Below are positions 10,169 to 19,088 of a stretch of DNA of 64,000 nt, piece after piece; the stretch's first letter is position 1, and each line of letters begins with the position of its first letter. The position numbers and the translations under genes were made by a program. Origin of the DNA: Candidatus Sedimenticola sp. (ex Thyasira tokunagai). Its GTDB lineage: Bacteria; Pseudomonadota; Gammaproteobacteria; Chromatiales; Chromatiaceae. The notes under the pieces are model-generated. The model did not search any database and was not told where the DNA came from. It worked only from the letters and a program-made list of their open reading frames with translations. The stretch is taken from the NCBI GenBank assembly GCA_037318855.1, contig CP134874.1, forward strand, positions 2,728,598-2,792,597, in the 5' to 3' direction.

Positions 10169-10469
10169 CGCTGATCGCCATGGAAGGCTGAAAGCCGAGG
10201 CGATTAGTCCCCGATAGGCGTAGGCGCGGTTGTATGGCCGGAATTGCGACCGTCAGGGAGCGATGTAGGGCATACAAGGAGCGCATCCGAAACGCCGTAG
10301 AGTCATTGCGGGAGTCATGATGGAGTAGTGCACAAGCAGCTTTGCTGCAATGTGCAATACGGAATCGTGACGTACGCAGGACGGTCGGGGCATAACGGCT
10401 GTCGCGTAGGCGAGTTGATTTTGGAGACTTGGATGTCCCAAAATCTTTCACGAGGTAGCGACACTCTTG
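10169..10469 (+). mobile_element. Structured-RNA mobile element, subfamily C (301 bp)
   Basis: Starts CGCTGATCGCC and ends CACTCTTG, differing from the 44088 copy by a handful of bases. Upstream flank CAAA (C at -4). It interrupts the DM9-like gene; the downstream coding frame is one base out, so either a base was gained or lost here or the gene had already decayed. Confidence 0.9.
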
Positions 10470-10571
10470 CTATCGGTTTTGAACACGACGGAGCCTGCTA
10501 TGTCAGGAGTTATTATAATGGTTTGCTTTATATCAATCCAAACTATCAATATTTATGGAATAAGAAGGTGA

Positions 10572-10858
10572 TAAGCGAGTCTTCGACCTCGTGAAAGATT
10601 TTGGGACATCCCAGTCCCCAAAATCAACTCGGCCTTCGACAACCTATTAGTGCCCCGGCCGTCCCGGTCTCCAGCACTACGCAATAACATCGCAAGCTCG
10701 TTACTGCTTCGTCGCTGGCTCCCGAGATGACTTAACGTCGCGTTCGTATGCGATCTTTGGATTCCCTCTGGCGCTATGCGCACGCCGGGCATCCAGTATC
10801 GCCTCGCGACTACCGGGAACTAACCGCCTCGGCTTTCAGCCTTCCTTGGCGGTCAGCG
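10572..10858 (-). mobile_element. Structured-RNA mobile element, A/B hybrid (287 bp)
   Basis: The 5' part is subfamily B (stem ACCGCC/GGCGGT, GGCTGAAAGCC hairpin), while the 3' arm is the TTTTGGGGAC variant seen at 3571. Removing it joins AAGGTGA to ATAGTGATAATTGG and restores KKVNSDNWVRY. Upstream flank CTAT (C at -4). Confidence 0.92.
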
Positions 10859-10999
10859 ATAGTGATAATTGGGTGCGGTATACCGAGTCTAGTTATCTGA
10901 GCACCTATTCTGTGAAAATAACGGATGCGAATCAGGTGTATAAAGACAGCTTTACACTGTGTCGTGCAAATAACATTCATCGAACTATAGGTTACCCGA

Positions 11000-12210
11000 T
11001 TACCCATAAACCTCAGCCATTCTCAAGAAGCGATAAGGCATTGGTGGTGTACGCAACGCAACAAAGAGCAATCGCTCAATCATTTCTGGAAGATTGAAGC
11101 GACGATTAAACCGATATTCGAATTCGGCAAGATAACGAGGTACATGTTTTTTTCGTATAGCATGAAAAGTTCCCTGCAAAGAATTCTTGACGTTGCCAAG
11201 CATGGTGTTCACCCACTTGAAGGTGGAGCTCTGTGCGCTTTTTCGACCGCCACCAGTCACAATGGCCACATGATCGCATTCAGCATCAGTGACAGCTCTG
11301 AAGCAGCAGAGACCATCAGAGAATACAGTGCTACCAGAAACCAGACTGGACTTGGCATATCGAGCAATTTCTGCACTACGAAAACCACGCACACGACGCA
11401 GATGAATTTTCAAAGGCCTGCCGTCCTGCGTCGTCTCAACGGCGGCTACGAAAGGGATTTTGTTGCGGAGCCTCGTCCACGCTTACCAGGTTTTTCACCG
11501 CCAATATATGCATCATCCATTTCAATGCGGCCAGTCAGCTTTTTCTTACCCTGGCGTTCCATCATTACCTGCATCAGTTTGTGCTTGAGCTTCCACGCAG
11601 TGTTGTAGTTCCACTCCAATCTCACGAGACAGTTGCAAGGCAGAGGTGCTCTTTTACGCTGGGTCAGCAAATAGATGGCCAGAAACCATTTCTTCAAAGG
11701 CAACTTTGTGCCATGAAAAATGGTACCCGCAGTAAGCGATGTCTGGTGATGACATTTATGACACTGGTATATCTTGCGGCTTTTGAGTTCGCAGCACGTT
11801 GCGTTACCGCACTCTGGGCAAACATATCCACTTGGCCAGCGAAGTCGATCGCTGACCGCCAAGGAAGGCTGAAAGCCGAGGCGGTTAGTCCCCGGTAGTC
11901 GCGAGGCGATACTGGATGCCCGGCGTGCGCATAGCGCCAGAGGGAATCCAAAGATCGCATACGAACGCGACGTCAAGTCATCTCGGGAGCCAGCGACGAA
12001 GCAGTAACGAGCTTGCGATGTTATTGCGTAGTGCTGGAGACCGGGACGGCCGGGGCAATAATAGGCTGTCGAAGATTGAGTTCAAAAGGGGGACTTGGAT
12101 GTCCCGTTTTGCATCACGAAATCGAAGACTCGCTTATGGCTGCATTGAGTATCGGTGCCATATTTTTCCAGAAATTCGTGCAAACCAAGCCCTTTTTGAA
12201 ACTGGATAGT
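11000..12210 (-). pseudogene. IS1595-family transposase, interrupted
   Basis: Minus strand, start ATG near 12210: MPKNTIQFQKGLGLHEFLEK, then YGTDTQCSQ. The structured element at 11850-12136 follows, then LRWPSGYVCPECGN, the zinc-ribbon of IS1595 transposases, then IEMDDAYIGGEKPGKRGRGS with the DDE-like acidic residues. Small differences from the 50587-51411 copy shift the frame near 11470 and near 11630. Relative to that copy, eight bases (GCAACGCT) are missing at the element junction. Not functional. Confidence 0.85.
11850..12136 (+). mobile_element. Structured-RNA mobile element, subfamily B (287 bp), in IS1595 transposase
   Basis: Upstream flank CGAT (C at -4), downstream TGGCTGC. The paralogous site at 51350-51370 reads CGATGCAACGCTTGGCTGC, so here eight bases are absent after insertion. 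This is the one empty-site comparison that is not perfectly clean. Nearly identical to the copies at 30447, 40263 and 46457. Confidence 0.9.
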
Positions 12211-12406
12211 ATTTTTTGGCATGATGGAAACCCTCGTGTATTCAGTGGGTTCCATTATGCAGACACCACAGGCTCAATAGCTGAGCCTGGTGGGTAATCA
12301 GGATAGGTTATATCACTGCATATAATAAATGTAAGGTGATGGGTTATCAGAATTTGACTCCATACTGGGAGTCAGACTTCTCCATTTTGGATGCCAAGGA
12401 GTAGAT

Positions 12407-13159
12407 ATGAAATTTGGATTGTCATTTGCAAAAGTTGAGGAAATGAAATGCTACATGATTACTGCTTTTATAATTATTGTTATGGCTACGGGCGTTTGCG
12501 CGGCTCCGGTAATCCCTGCTACCGATAAAACTATGATTCAGGAGTTGCGTGAAGTTAGCAGTTCAGTAACTCGAAAAGGGCTTGTAATGGTGATAGATGT
12601 GCAGCATGAGGATTTACTGGGTATACGTTATAGCGATGAGTCAAATTTCCTTGAAAAGACGCAAAGCGTTGTTGCTGAAGCTAAATATCAGGAAATGGAT
12701 GCCACATTCGTTGAACTCAGAAATGAAGGCGAAACAGTTCCGGAACTTCTCGATATCTATGGAGAGAATGCTAACCGTTTCATAAAAAACGAATACAATG
12801 CATTTGCCAATGAAGAGTTAAGAGATTTTGTAAATAACGGCGGATATACAGATGTGTTCGTGATGGGACATGATGGCAATGTTTGTGTGAAGTGCACAAT
12901 AGCTGGTGGTGATCCAGTAGGGCCTATGGACGTTGGACCTGGGGGGTATCCGCATGGGTTGTTGGATAACGAGTCAATTAGGGTTCATATGTCTTCAAAT
13001 ACTACGGCTACGGCAAATCCCAACGCAACAGGGGCTGATGATGCTTACGTAGGCGATTTGTATATCGAAGAGCACCCGAGGTTGAAAGTGTACAGTGATG
13101 CCGGAGAAATCAGTCAAGGTGCCATGAATCAACTTACGGAAAATAGTAATTGCAACTAA
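12407..13159 (+). CDS. Secreted isochorismatase-like cysteine hydrolase
   Basis: An AAGGAG sequence (12396-12401) lies five bases before ATG 12407. A second ATG at 12443 with GAGG upstream would begin closer to the signal peptide (CYMITAFIIIVMATGVCAAP); either is possible. The mature part has the family's three catalytic positions: Asp in LVMVIDVQ, Lys in RFIKNEYNAF and Cys in GNVCVKCT. Family members hydrolyse isochorismate, nicotinamide or related amides, and are normally cytoplasmic, so a signal peptide is unusual. About 250 residues, within the family's range. It begins just after the stop of the DM9-like gene, its ribosome-binding site lying in that gene's last codons, suggesting a former two-gene operon. 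Substrate unknown. Confidence 0.7.
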   Translation: MKFGLSFAKVEEMKCYMITAFIIIVMATGVCAAPVIPATDKTMIQELREVSSSVTRKGLVMVIDVQHEDLLGIRYSDESNFLEKTQSVVAEAKYQEMDATFVELRNEGETVPELLDIYGENANRFIKNEYNAFANEELRDFVNNGGYTDVFVMGHDGNVCVKCTIAGGDPVGPMDVGPGGYPHGLLDNESIRVHMSSNTTATANPNATGADDAYVGDLYIEEHPRLKVYSDAGEISQGAMNQLTENSNCN

Positions 13160-13162
13160 GGA

Positions 13163-13229
13163 TTGGCTCTTCCCCTGATTGAGTGGGTAGATTACAGTAG
13201 ACCCCTATGAGAGATAAAGATCTACCTGT
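13163..13229 (-). mobile_element. ISL3-type end fragment
   Basis: GGCTCTTCCCCTGATTGAG at 13165 matches the left end of the ISL3 element at 42623. The short sequence after it could encode the last residues of such a transposase (VDLYLS). It is cut off by the 3' end of the group II intron. Confidence 0.6.
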
Positions 13230-15081
13230 CGAGTAGCCCAAGGGAACCGCCCCCTCAGGCTCTCACAGAACCGTACGTGAAACTCTCGCTTCATACGACT
13301 CCTATCATCCAGCCGCTGCATACAAAAATCTCCAATGAGCAAACAGATTTGGTTGTCTGCGTGCAATACGATTCAACCATTGAGCTGCCCGTCTTCGATG
13401 ATTCCGTAGGCGTTTGTATTTTCTGGTCGCCCATTTTTCCAAGCGACGATCAAGACATCTTAGATGTCGAGTATAAGGCTGAGCAGTAGCGACTATAGTA
13501 GTTGATCCATCCCTGGATAACCGGATTGAACATCTCTGCAAAATCCTCTAATTCCTTGTCACTACGCTGCTGCCAGTTCCAGTTACACGATTTCTGTCGG
13601 ATTGCTTTTGCTGCCTTGTTGCTGATTGCCGGTGTGAAGTTAACGAAGCATTTCTCCCATCGATTCTTTGATCTCCTGGGTCTAAATGTATACCCCAGAA
13701 AGTCAAAGCTGATGACTGGATACTCTTCTCGTCGATTATCATCCTTACAATAGACAATCTTCATCTTTTCTGGATGTAGTTCCAACCCAACACTTCCCAT
13801 CCTTTCATTCAGCTCTTGCTGCAGCTTTTCTGCCTGGATTCTGTTCTTGCAGTGGCACACCGCATCATCCGCATACCTCTCAAAAGAGATGGTAGGATTT
13901 TCCCGCTCCATCCATTGATCGAATGCGTAATGCAGAAAGAGGTTCGCCAATAGCGGGCTGACTACGCCCCCTTGTGGTGTCCCTTTCTCTGGATAGGTAT
14001 GGCTGCCATCTAACATCACTACAGGGGCTTTTAGCCACCGTTCGATATAGATAAGCACCCATTTCTCATCTGTGTGTCTGCTCACTGCCCGCATTATCAG
14101 CTCATGGTCGATGTTATCGAAGAAGCCTTTAATATCGAGATCTAGTACCCAGTTGCTTTTCCAACAACGCTCGCGTGCCGGCCCCACCGCATCCAGTGCC
14201 GATTTACCCGGCCGGTAGCCATACGAGTCAGAGGGGAAGTGTTTCTCCAGTTCTGGCTCTAAAAATTGCTTGACCACCATCTGGGCTACTCGATCTGCCA
14301 CAGTAGGAATTCCCAACGGCCGTATCCCCCCGTCACTTTTGGGTATTTCTACCCGCATGACTGGTGATGGAAAGTAGCTACCTGAGGCCAGTCGATTCCA
14401 AAGCTTGTAGAGATTATCTTTTAGATCTGCTTCAAAATTGTTTATCGTCTGTCCATCAACACCGGCAGCACCTTTATTAACCTTGACTCGTTTGTATGCC
14501 TCCCATACTTGACGTTTGGTAATACAAAACGACTTTGCTTGTTTCAACCCAATCCTCCCGTTTCCGGTTGTTTTCTCTAGTTCAAGCTGGACAATGCTTC
14601 CCCTTCGCTCCACTCCCGTTACAGGAGCTTCATCACTACTACGGGTCGCTCCGCCCCTGCGCCCTGCATCGGTACTCAAGCTCTTGTGGGACTTCCACTT
14701 AAGCTGCTCCCTTAGCATCAGAGCGACAGGTTCCCACGTTCCACATAAGAGCCTGTATCAAGTTCACGCCGTCTATATGCCGGGGGCCGCTCAGGTTTCC
14801 GCCAGACTCATCCCAAAGCAGTAATCAGACCTTGGTTTTGACCTCATCCCTTCATTTTCGACACTTCATCGACGGTTTACTTACGTTCGTCTCTATGATA
14901 CTTACCTGACAGGGTCATGCCCTGCCTTTTCCGTAACGCTCACCACCCCGGCTCTTTACCGCCGCAGCTTACGGTGGTTTGAAGCCACCACCTGTATGGC
15001 GGCTTCGAGGGGCCCATCCTCATCTCTTATGCAACACAGCGGCAAGAGGACTTCGTCCTCCTGTACACCTTCGGGGCACAC
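13229..15081 (-). mobile_element. Group II intron with ORF
   Basis: Minus strand. The 5' end is GTGTGCCCCGAAGG at 15081, matching the GUGYG consensus. The RT gene lies at 13305-14718. Domain V is at about 13268-13301 (GAGTCGTATGAAGCG...TTTCACGTACGGTTC), and domain VI ends near 13229 (GGGCTACTCGAC). The structured 5' region 14720-15081 lacks genes, as expected. The 5' exon is the terminal repeat of a small inverted-repeat element, while the 3' exon is an ISL3 end, so the flanks were rearranged after insertion. Confidence 0.8.
13305..14718 (-). pseudogene. ltrA: Group II intron reverse transcriptase/maturase, one frameshift
   Basis: Residues 60-330 contain the RT fingers and palm: GAAGVDGQTI, LGIPTVADRVAQ, DLDIKGFFDNIDH, TPQGGVVSPLLANL and the catalytic FERYADDAVC. 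Then comes the thumb/maturase region (FDFLGYTFRPR; FNPVIQGWINYYSRY). At about 13465 a one-base loss moves the C-terminal RCLDRRLEKWATRKYKRLR, an expected maturase/DNA-binding end, into another frame. The stop after YSTSKMS is therefore premature. Without the last 60 residues splicing help is doubtful, unless the base loss is a sequencing error. The start at 14718 is the first ATG; the conserved part begins about 50 residues later. Confidence 0.85.
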
Positions 15082-15290
15082 GATTACCCCTGAAACTCAG
15101 CCATACAACTGAATTAGTAACAGGAGTAATTTCAATAAGTTATCAGTGGCAAATCAATAATGGCATCTGCATCCTAACCTGCCAGACCTCTTTACAGGGG
15201 GCATGCCGGTTCGCCCTCTCCAATCAGCCCGGTTTTTGTGGACTCCAGGACGATATTGGTCAAAGTGGTAGCTGAGTTTCAGGGGTAATC
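15082..15290. mobile_element. MITE-like element with perfect 20-bp inverted repeats
   Basis: GATTACCCCTGAAACTCAGC at 15082-15101 is perfectly inverted at 15271-15290. The ends resemble the IS1595 ends in this window (GATTACCCA..AACCTCAGC), so it may be mobilised by that transposase. The 169-bp interior has an open plus frame with a SISYQWQINN segment, which may be a captured gene piece. The group II intron abuts the left end. Confidence 0.65.
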
Positions 15291-15299
15291 AGGAAGGGT

Positions 15300-15840
15300 T
15301 ATACGTGAAAGGAAGCTGCCACAAGCCTGGATATCAATCCTCAAATGCTGGGGCGCTGGGTGAAAGAACACCAAGTTGAAGAGGGACAGGCCTTTAGGGA
15401 TAATGGCAAGCTGACACCCGAACAGGAAGAGCTCAGGAAGCTCAAGGCCCAGGTCAAACGCCTTGAGATGGAGAGGGATATATTTAAAAAAGCAACGGCA
15501 TTCTTTGCAGCAGAAACGAAGTGAAATACTCGTTCATCACCCAACATAAGAATGCCTACTCTATCAGCTTGCAGTGTCATGTTTTGGGTGTGAGCCGCAA
15601 CGGCTATTACCGGTACCAGAGGGTACAGATGAGCAGACCGGATGATCCAGTTCATCAAGAGATGCTGGAGTGGGTTGTAGATATCGCCAAAAGCTCAGAC
15701 TACACTTGTGGTAGTCGTCGAATGAAGGAAGCCCTCAATGTGCTGGGCTATCCAGTGAACCGGGACAAGGCGAGAAATCTGATGCGTGAGGCCAATATAC
15801 AAGTGCGTCAGCGCAAGAAATACAAGGCACTGATGGAGAA
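15300..15840 (+). pseudogene. IS3-family orfA (3' part) and orfB (5' part), truncated at both ends
   Basis: The orfA tail reads MLGRWVKEHQVEEG and LRKLKAQVKRLEMERDIFKK, a leucine-zipper-like end, stopping at 15523. orfB begins at 15521 (MKYSFITQHKNAYSISLQC, VSRNGYYRYQR) and is cut after about 108 residues, immediately beside the stop codon of gspM. The catalytic DDE domain is lost. It is the same IS as the orfB at 61648-62289. It occupies the place where a gspN gene would often follow gspM. Confidence 0.85.
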
Positions 15841-16320
15841 TCAACCCCGCTTCAACACCACAGTGACAGCCACCCGCCCAGGCGCCTCTTCCTTTCGCAG
15901 GTTTATTGTCTGAGTGTGAATTCCACGATCTTTTGCTAAGTTGTTGAGCCAACCTATCAGTTTGTCAAACCGGGCATCTTGAAGTTGAATTCGTACCTTG
16001 GCCTTACCCTCTGGGGTGATCCGTTTAATCGACTGCTTAAGTGCAAACTGAGCACTGCTCTTGTCAATAATGGCCAGAAGTGACCCTTCGTTCTTTGCTT
16101 TTATTTTCTTTTTACTCTTCCCCAGTTTTTCATATTCTGCAGTGATTTCGTTTAGTTTACTCAGCTCTTTTTGTGACGCCTGCAGGCGGGTTTCCACCTG
16201 GCTAATTTCTGCTTCAAGTGGTTGGGCAACGCCCATGTAGAGTCCCAGCATCAGGGCGATAAACGCCCCCCAGCCGAGAAAGAGGCGCTCTCTTGGCGCC
16301 AGTGATGCCCACCATGCCAT
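15841..16320 (-). CDS. gspM: Type II secretion system protein M
   Basis: 159 residues. A short cytoplasmic start (MAWWASLAPRERLFLGW) and one membrane helix (GAFIALMLGLYMGVAQPL) are followed by a periplasmic coiled-coil (residues 40-70) and a ferredoxin-like C-domain (KVRIQLQDARFDKLIGWL). This is the normal GspM plan and length. In T2SS, GspM pairs with GspL in the inner-membrane assembly platform. Its ATG overlaps the gspL stop by one base, indicating translational coupling. It is the last gene of the gspG-M operon; downstream lies an IS3 fragment and no gspN. Confidence 0.9.
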   Translation of the reverse strand: MAWWASLAPRERLFLGWGAFIALMLGLYMGVAQPLEAEISQVETRLQASQKELSKLNEITAEYEKLGKSKKKIKAKNEGSLLAIIDKSSAQFALKQSIKRITPEGKAKVRIQLQDARFDKLIGWLNNLAKDRGIHTQTINLRKEEAPGRVAVTVVLKRG

Positions 16321-17546
16321 CAGGATGCCTTTTCCTTTATCTTCACGCGCGCTTCGACCCCTTTTTTGTTTGAGTTGGCGGAGGTGACTTCCGCTTCAAG
16401 CCTGCCGCTCTTTTCCAGCCGCTGTTTAAAACTCTCGACACTGCCAACACCCTTGCTTTGTAGTCGCATCTGTATTATCCCCTGTCTGAACTCCAGCCCT
16501 ATAAGTTGCACTGTTTTGTCCTGTTTGAGGGCAGAACCGGCCCGGTGAAGCAAGGTCAACAGCTGGTCTCTGCCGAGACCGCTTTCGTGTTGGCGTTTGG
16601 CTAATGCCTGTTCTGCCTGAACCAGTGGGTCGACCACTCGGGTAATATCAGGAAAAGCTTTTTTGAAGCGTTGATTGATCTCTCCTGTAACAACCGCCTG
16701 TTCCTTTTTAAGTTGCCAGTAGTTATATCCGTTGCCTCCGATATAGACGATGAGCGCCAGCAGCAGCATGGCAGCGACCGCCAGCCAACGACCAGAGGAG
16801 CCACGGGCCTCACCCTGGCGTTGGGCAGTCTGAAGCAGATCCAGATGTGGGTGGCTGCTTACCTCGGTTGTGAGCAGCTGCAATACACTGGTGGGCATTT
16901 GAACTTGCTCCAGGCTGCAACCGAGGTTTTCGAGCAACCGGGGGAGTTGGGATGCTTTACTGTCAGACCAGAGTTGAACGACAGGAGGCTCTTCTCCCGT
17001 CCACTCCTGTAGCAGCTTCATCAGTACCGGCTGAAGGGAGGCGGTCTCTATCCCCATCCCCAGGTATTTGCCCACTCTCAGGGTAACCTGCTCACCCTCC
17101 TCCAACAGAGACCAGCCGCCCTCACGCCAGGGCAGTAGGATTGACTCAGGTAGGCACCAATGTGGGGTGTAACCCGCCTGCTTCAAGCTGTCCAGCAGGT
17201 GATTGAGTCGCTCTTTGCGGATGGCTGCAACGGGGATTTCTCCACCGCCCTGCCTGGGGCCTGACGTAATATAGAGCCCGTCCACTTCATCCGCCAACTG
17301 CTCTTCGAGGGCAAAGGTGACCGCTGATGCAGGGGCGCGCCCGGTTCCGGGAATGGTAACTGTGGACAACAGCAGATCGCTGCCTGGCAGCAGCAACACC
17401 AGCCGTCTGTGCTTGGCCTGGGCGGCCAGTTGTCCCAGTGTGCCTGTACCTGCCTGGGCTCTCGGATTTCCCTTTTTATCTACAGGTAACCAGGTATATT
17501 GGCCATCCTGTTCAGTGTTGGCCCGGACCAGCAAGAGCTCACTCAT
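16320..17546 (-). CDS. gspL: Type II secretion system protein L
   Basis: 408 residues from ATG 17546, which overlaps the end of gspK by eight bases; an ATG further upstream would lie wholly inside gspK. The N-terminal two thirds is the actin-like cytoplasmic domain (LVLLLPGSDLLLSTVTIPG; VTFALEEQLADEVDGLY), which binds the GspE ATPase. A membrane helix at about 249-265 (WLAVAAMLLLALIVYIGG) precedes the periplasmic domain (TVQLIGLEFRQGIIQMRLQS), which pairs with GspM. Length and order are typical. Confidence 0.92.
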   Translation of the reverse strand: MSELLLVRANTEQDGQYTWLPVDKKGNPRAQAGTGTLGQLAAQAKHRRLVLLLPGSDLLLSTVTIPGTGRAPASAVTFALEEQLADEVDGLYITSGPRQGGGEIPVAAIRKERLNHLLDSLKQAGYTPHWCLPESILLPWREGGWSLLEEGEQVTLRVGKYLGMGIETASLQPVLMKLLQEWTGEEPPVVQLWSDSKASQLPRLLENLGCSLEQVQMPTSVLQLLTTEVSSHPHLDLLQTAQRQGEARGSSGRWLAVAAMLLLALIVYIGGNGYNYWQLKKEQAVVTGEINQRFKKAFPDITRVVDPLVQAEQALAKRQHESGLGRDQLLTLLHRAGSALKQDKTVQLIGLEFRQGIIQMRLQSKGVGSVESFKQRLEKSGRLEAEVTSANSNKKGVEARVKIKEKAS

Positions 17547-18495
17547 CAAATACCCCTTTACGTTTCCTTTTGAAGATGTGTAAATCCCCTTCTTTGGGGC
17601 GATGGAGTGTGGAGGCATACCGTAGTTGTATTCTACCAATATGTACATCGCCATTGATCTGAAAATAGTTGCAGGCAAACCCCAGCCCGTCAGTGGAGAT
17701 CTCTCTGCCGGCAAATGACGGATGCCCCAGAAAGGGCTCGATCCCGGTAAATGGGGCCTCTTCCCTGTCTGCAGCCAATGCCTCTGCATTGTCACTGGTG
17801 AGCCCCTCTGCCAGACTCATCAGCACCTCTGTACCGGCACTGTTCACGTTGATTGGGGTGTACTCGGGCAGTGCCGTCACATGGGGCTGGAGTGCGCTGA
17901 CCACTTCGGCATCGAAGCCTTCGATCAACATCATTTCGTTCACATCCGTCAGAGGCCGGTTGGCGCTACGATAGGGGGGCTGCCGATTGAGGTACATGCC
18001 GTCTTCTGCGCCACCGGGATAGCGTACATTCATATCCGGATCGATCCAGTCGAGTAAGGCTTCGGCCAATTCCGGCCGCTGTCCCAACTGTGTGAGCAAG
18101 CGACGAAAACGGGCAAGGTCCACCTCGCTGGGTTTACCCTCTTTAATAAGGTTATTGAGGTTGAAACGGCCCTGCAGCTCTTCGATATTAGCGCTGAGCG
18201 CACCCCCCTCCACATCGGTGGGAGCGATAGGAGTATTCCAGATATCCTGACTGCTGTCTGTGTCATTCTCTTTTCTGTCCTCGATCAGCCGACCTTTGGC
18301 CCAGCTGTCGATACCATAGGCAAATTGCCAGGCCTGCTCCATGCGCAATAGGTTTTCGGTCTTGCGGATATCTACCTGCTGCCTTGTGGCCATGGCCACT
18401 GCAGCGATGGTGGCGATGGCGACCACCAGCAGTACCGTCAACAGGGCCACGCCTCTTGCGCTGCTTGGTGGAGGCTTGCCTGCCCAGTTGTTCAT
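17539..18495 (-). CDS. gspK: Type II secretion system minor pseudopilin K
   Basis: 318 residues. The prepilin-like start is RGVALLTVLLVVAIATIAAV, cleaved after the Gly by the prepilin peptidase. The large globular part has the GspK helical insertion (ELAEALLDWIDPD, LTDVNEMMLIEGFDAE) and INVNSAGTEVLMSLAEGL. GspK caps the pseudopilus tip together with GspI and GspJ. It overlaps gspJ (18492) and gspL. The C-terminus is basic (IFKRKRKGVFDE). As is normal for GspK, the residue at +5 of the mature protein is not Glu. Confidence 0.93.
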   Translation of the reverse strand: MNNWAGKPPPSSARGVALLTVLLVVAIATIAAVAMATRQQVDIRKTENLLRMEQAWQFAYGIDSWAKGRLIEDRKENDTDSSQDIWNTPIAPTDVEGGALSANIEELQGRFNLNNLIKEGKPSEVDLARFRRLLTQLGQRPELAEALLDWIDPDMNVRYPGGAEDGMYLNRQPPYRSANRPLTDVNEMMLIEGFDAEVVSALQPHVTALPEYTPINVNSAGTEVLMSLAEGLTSDNAEALAADREEAPFTGIEPFLGHPSFAGREISTDGLGFACNYFQINGDVHIGRIQLRYASTLHRPKEGDLHIFKRKRKGVFDE

Positions 18496-19088
18496 GGTGC
18501 CACCAGAAAGGTGCGCCTGATTTCACCCCAGCGTTCAGTCATCAGCACCACCTCTACCGCACGGGGCAAGACAGGTTGATCCTCGCCGCTGTCTCGCTGT
18601 GGCCAGGAATCTTGCCACTCATCATGAGAGAAGCGCGCCGCTACCCCCAACACGCCATCCGTCAGATCAAGAATATCCGGCTCACTCCCCTGAGTTCTAT
18701 CCAGTACAGGCCAACTCAGCCGCTGTAACTGCTCGCCATCAAGACGATAGGCCACATGCTGTAAAGGCATATACACACTCTCCAGTCCCATAGCGCCACC
18801 ATGAACAAAAGCCAGCAGCTCATCACTATTCCCACCGGAGAAGGGTGGTTGATTATCACCAAATTCGTCTCGTGTACCCCGACCAACAGCCTGCGCCAGA
18901 TCCTGCTGCATAAATAGAAAGGTGCTTTGAAGCATGGCAAACTGCTCAGCCGCCCTGTCAGTGTGATCACGGGTGGTCAGCAGTGTGTGCAGTCCGCCAT
19001 AGGCCATCATCGACATGATGGTGAAGATGGAGATGGCCACCAGGAGTTCTAGTAGGGTAAAACCCCCCATTGCCAGCCTCTTGCTCAC
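18492..19088 (-). CDS. gspJ: Type II secretion system minor pseudopilin J
   Basis: 198 residues, GTG start overlapping the gspI stop (GTGA). Prepilin signal GGFTLLELLVAISIFTIMS with Glu at +5. The C-terminal part (VLGVAARFSHDEWQDSWP; LPRAVEVVLMTERWGEIRRTF) matches the beta-rich GspJ fold. It belongs to the tip complex of the pseudopilus. Confidence 0.93.
   Translation of the reverse strand: MSKRLAMGGFTLLELLVAISIFTIMSMMAYGGLHTLLTTRDHTDRAAEQFAMLQSTFLFMQQDLAQAVGRGTRDEFGDNQPPFSGGNSDELLAFVHGGAMGLESVYMPLQHVAYRLDGEQLQRLSWPVLDRTQGSEPDILDLTDGVLGVAARFSHDEWQDSWPQRDSGEDQPVLPRAVEVVLMTERWGEIRRTFLVAP

Larger units (their letters stand above)
10987..12310 (-). mobile_element. IS1595-family insertion sequence with 8-bp target duplication
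   Basis: Element 10995-12302, flanked by ATAGGTTA at 10987-10994 and 12303-12310, the 8-bp duplication typical of this family. Termini are related to CCTGATTACCC; the right end also holds an internal hairpin AGGCTCA/TGAGCCT. The second copy is at 50502-54149. It was inserted in the DM9-like gene after HRTIGY, and removal restores the frame through to the stop at 12404. It carries a structured element of its own (11850-12136). Confidence 0.9.
8277..12404 (+). pseudogene. Secreted DM9-like domain protein, split by two structured elements and an IS1595
   Basis: Coding segments are 8277-10168, 10470-10571, 10859-10994 and 12311-12404. The N-terminus has a signal peptide (IFLLLLILVSGVVVLQPAEAA). 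Residues about 75-130 are small and hydrophobic (EALTGLAEGFVISILGSIGG; LSWVPVIGEILGFLDMS), resembling membrane-inserting segments, and are followed by a helical region rich in charged residues. The reassembled C-terminus reads AIGFEHDGACYVRSYYNG, then FTLCRANNIHRTIGY joined to ITAYNKCKVMGYQN and SDFSIL. This spacing resembles DM9 repeats, which bind glycans in some animals. Junctions at 10572 and 10995 restore the frame; at 10169 the frame is off by one base. About 740 codons before damage. Start at 8277 or 8289. Confidence 0.75.

Noticed and set aside
10997..11608. Plus-strand frames opposite the IS1595 transposases (11144-11608, 50776-51438)
   Set aside because: Antisense shadows of transposase genes; both damaged copies show them equally.
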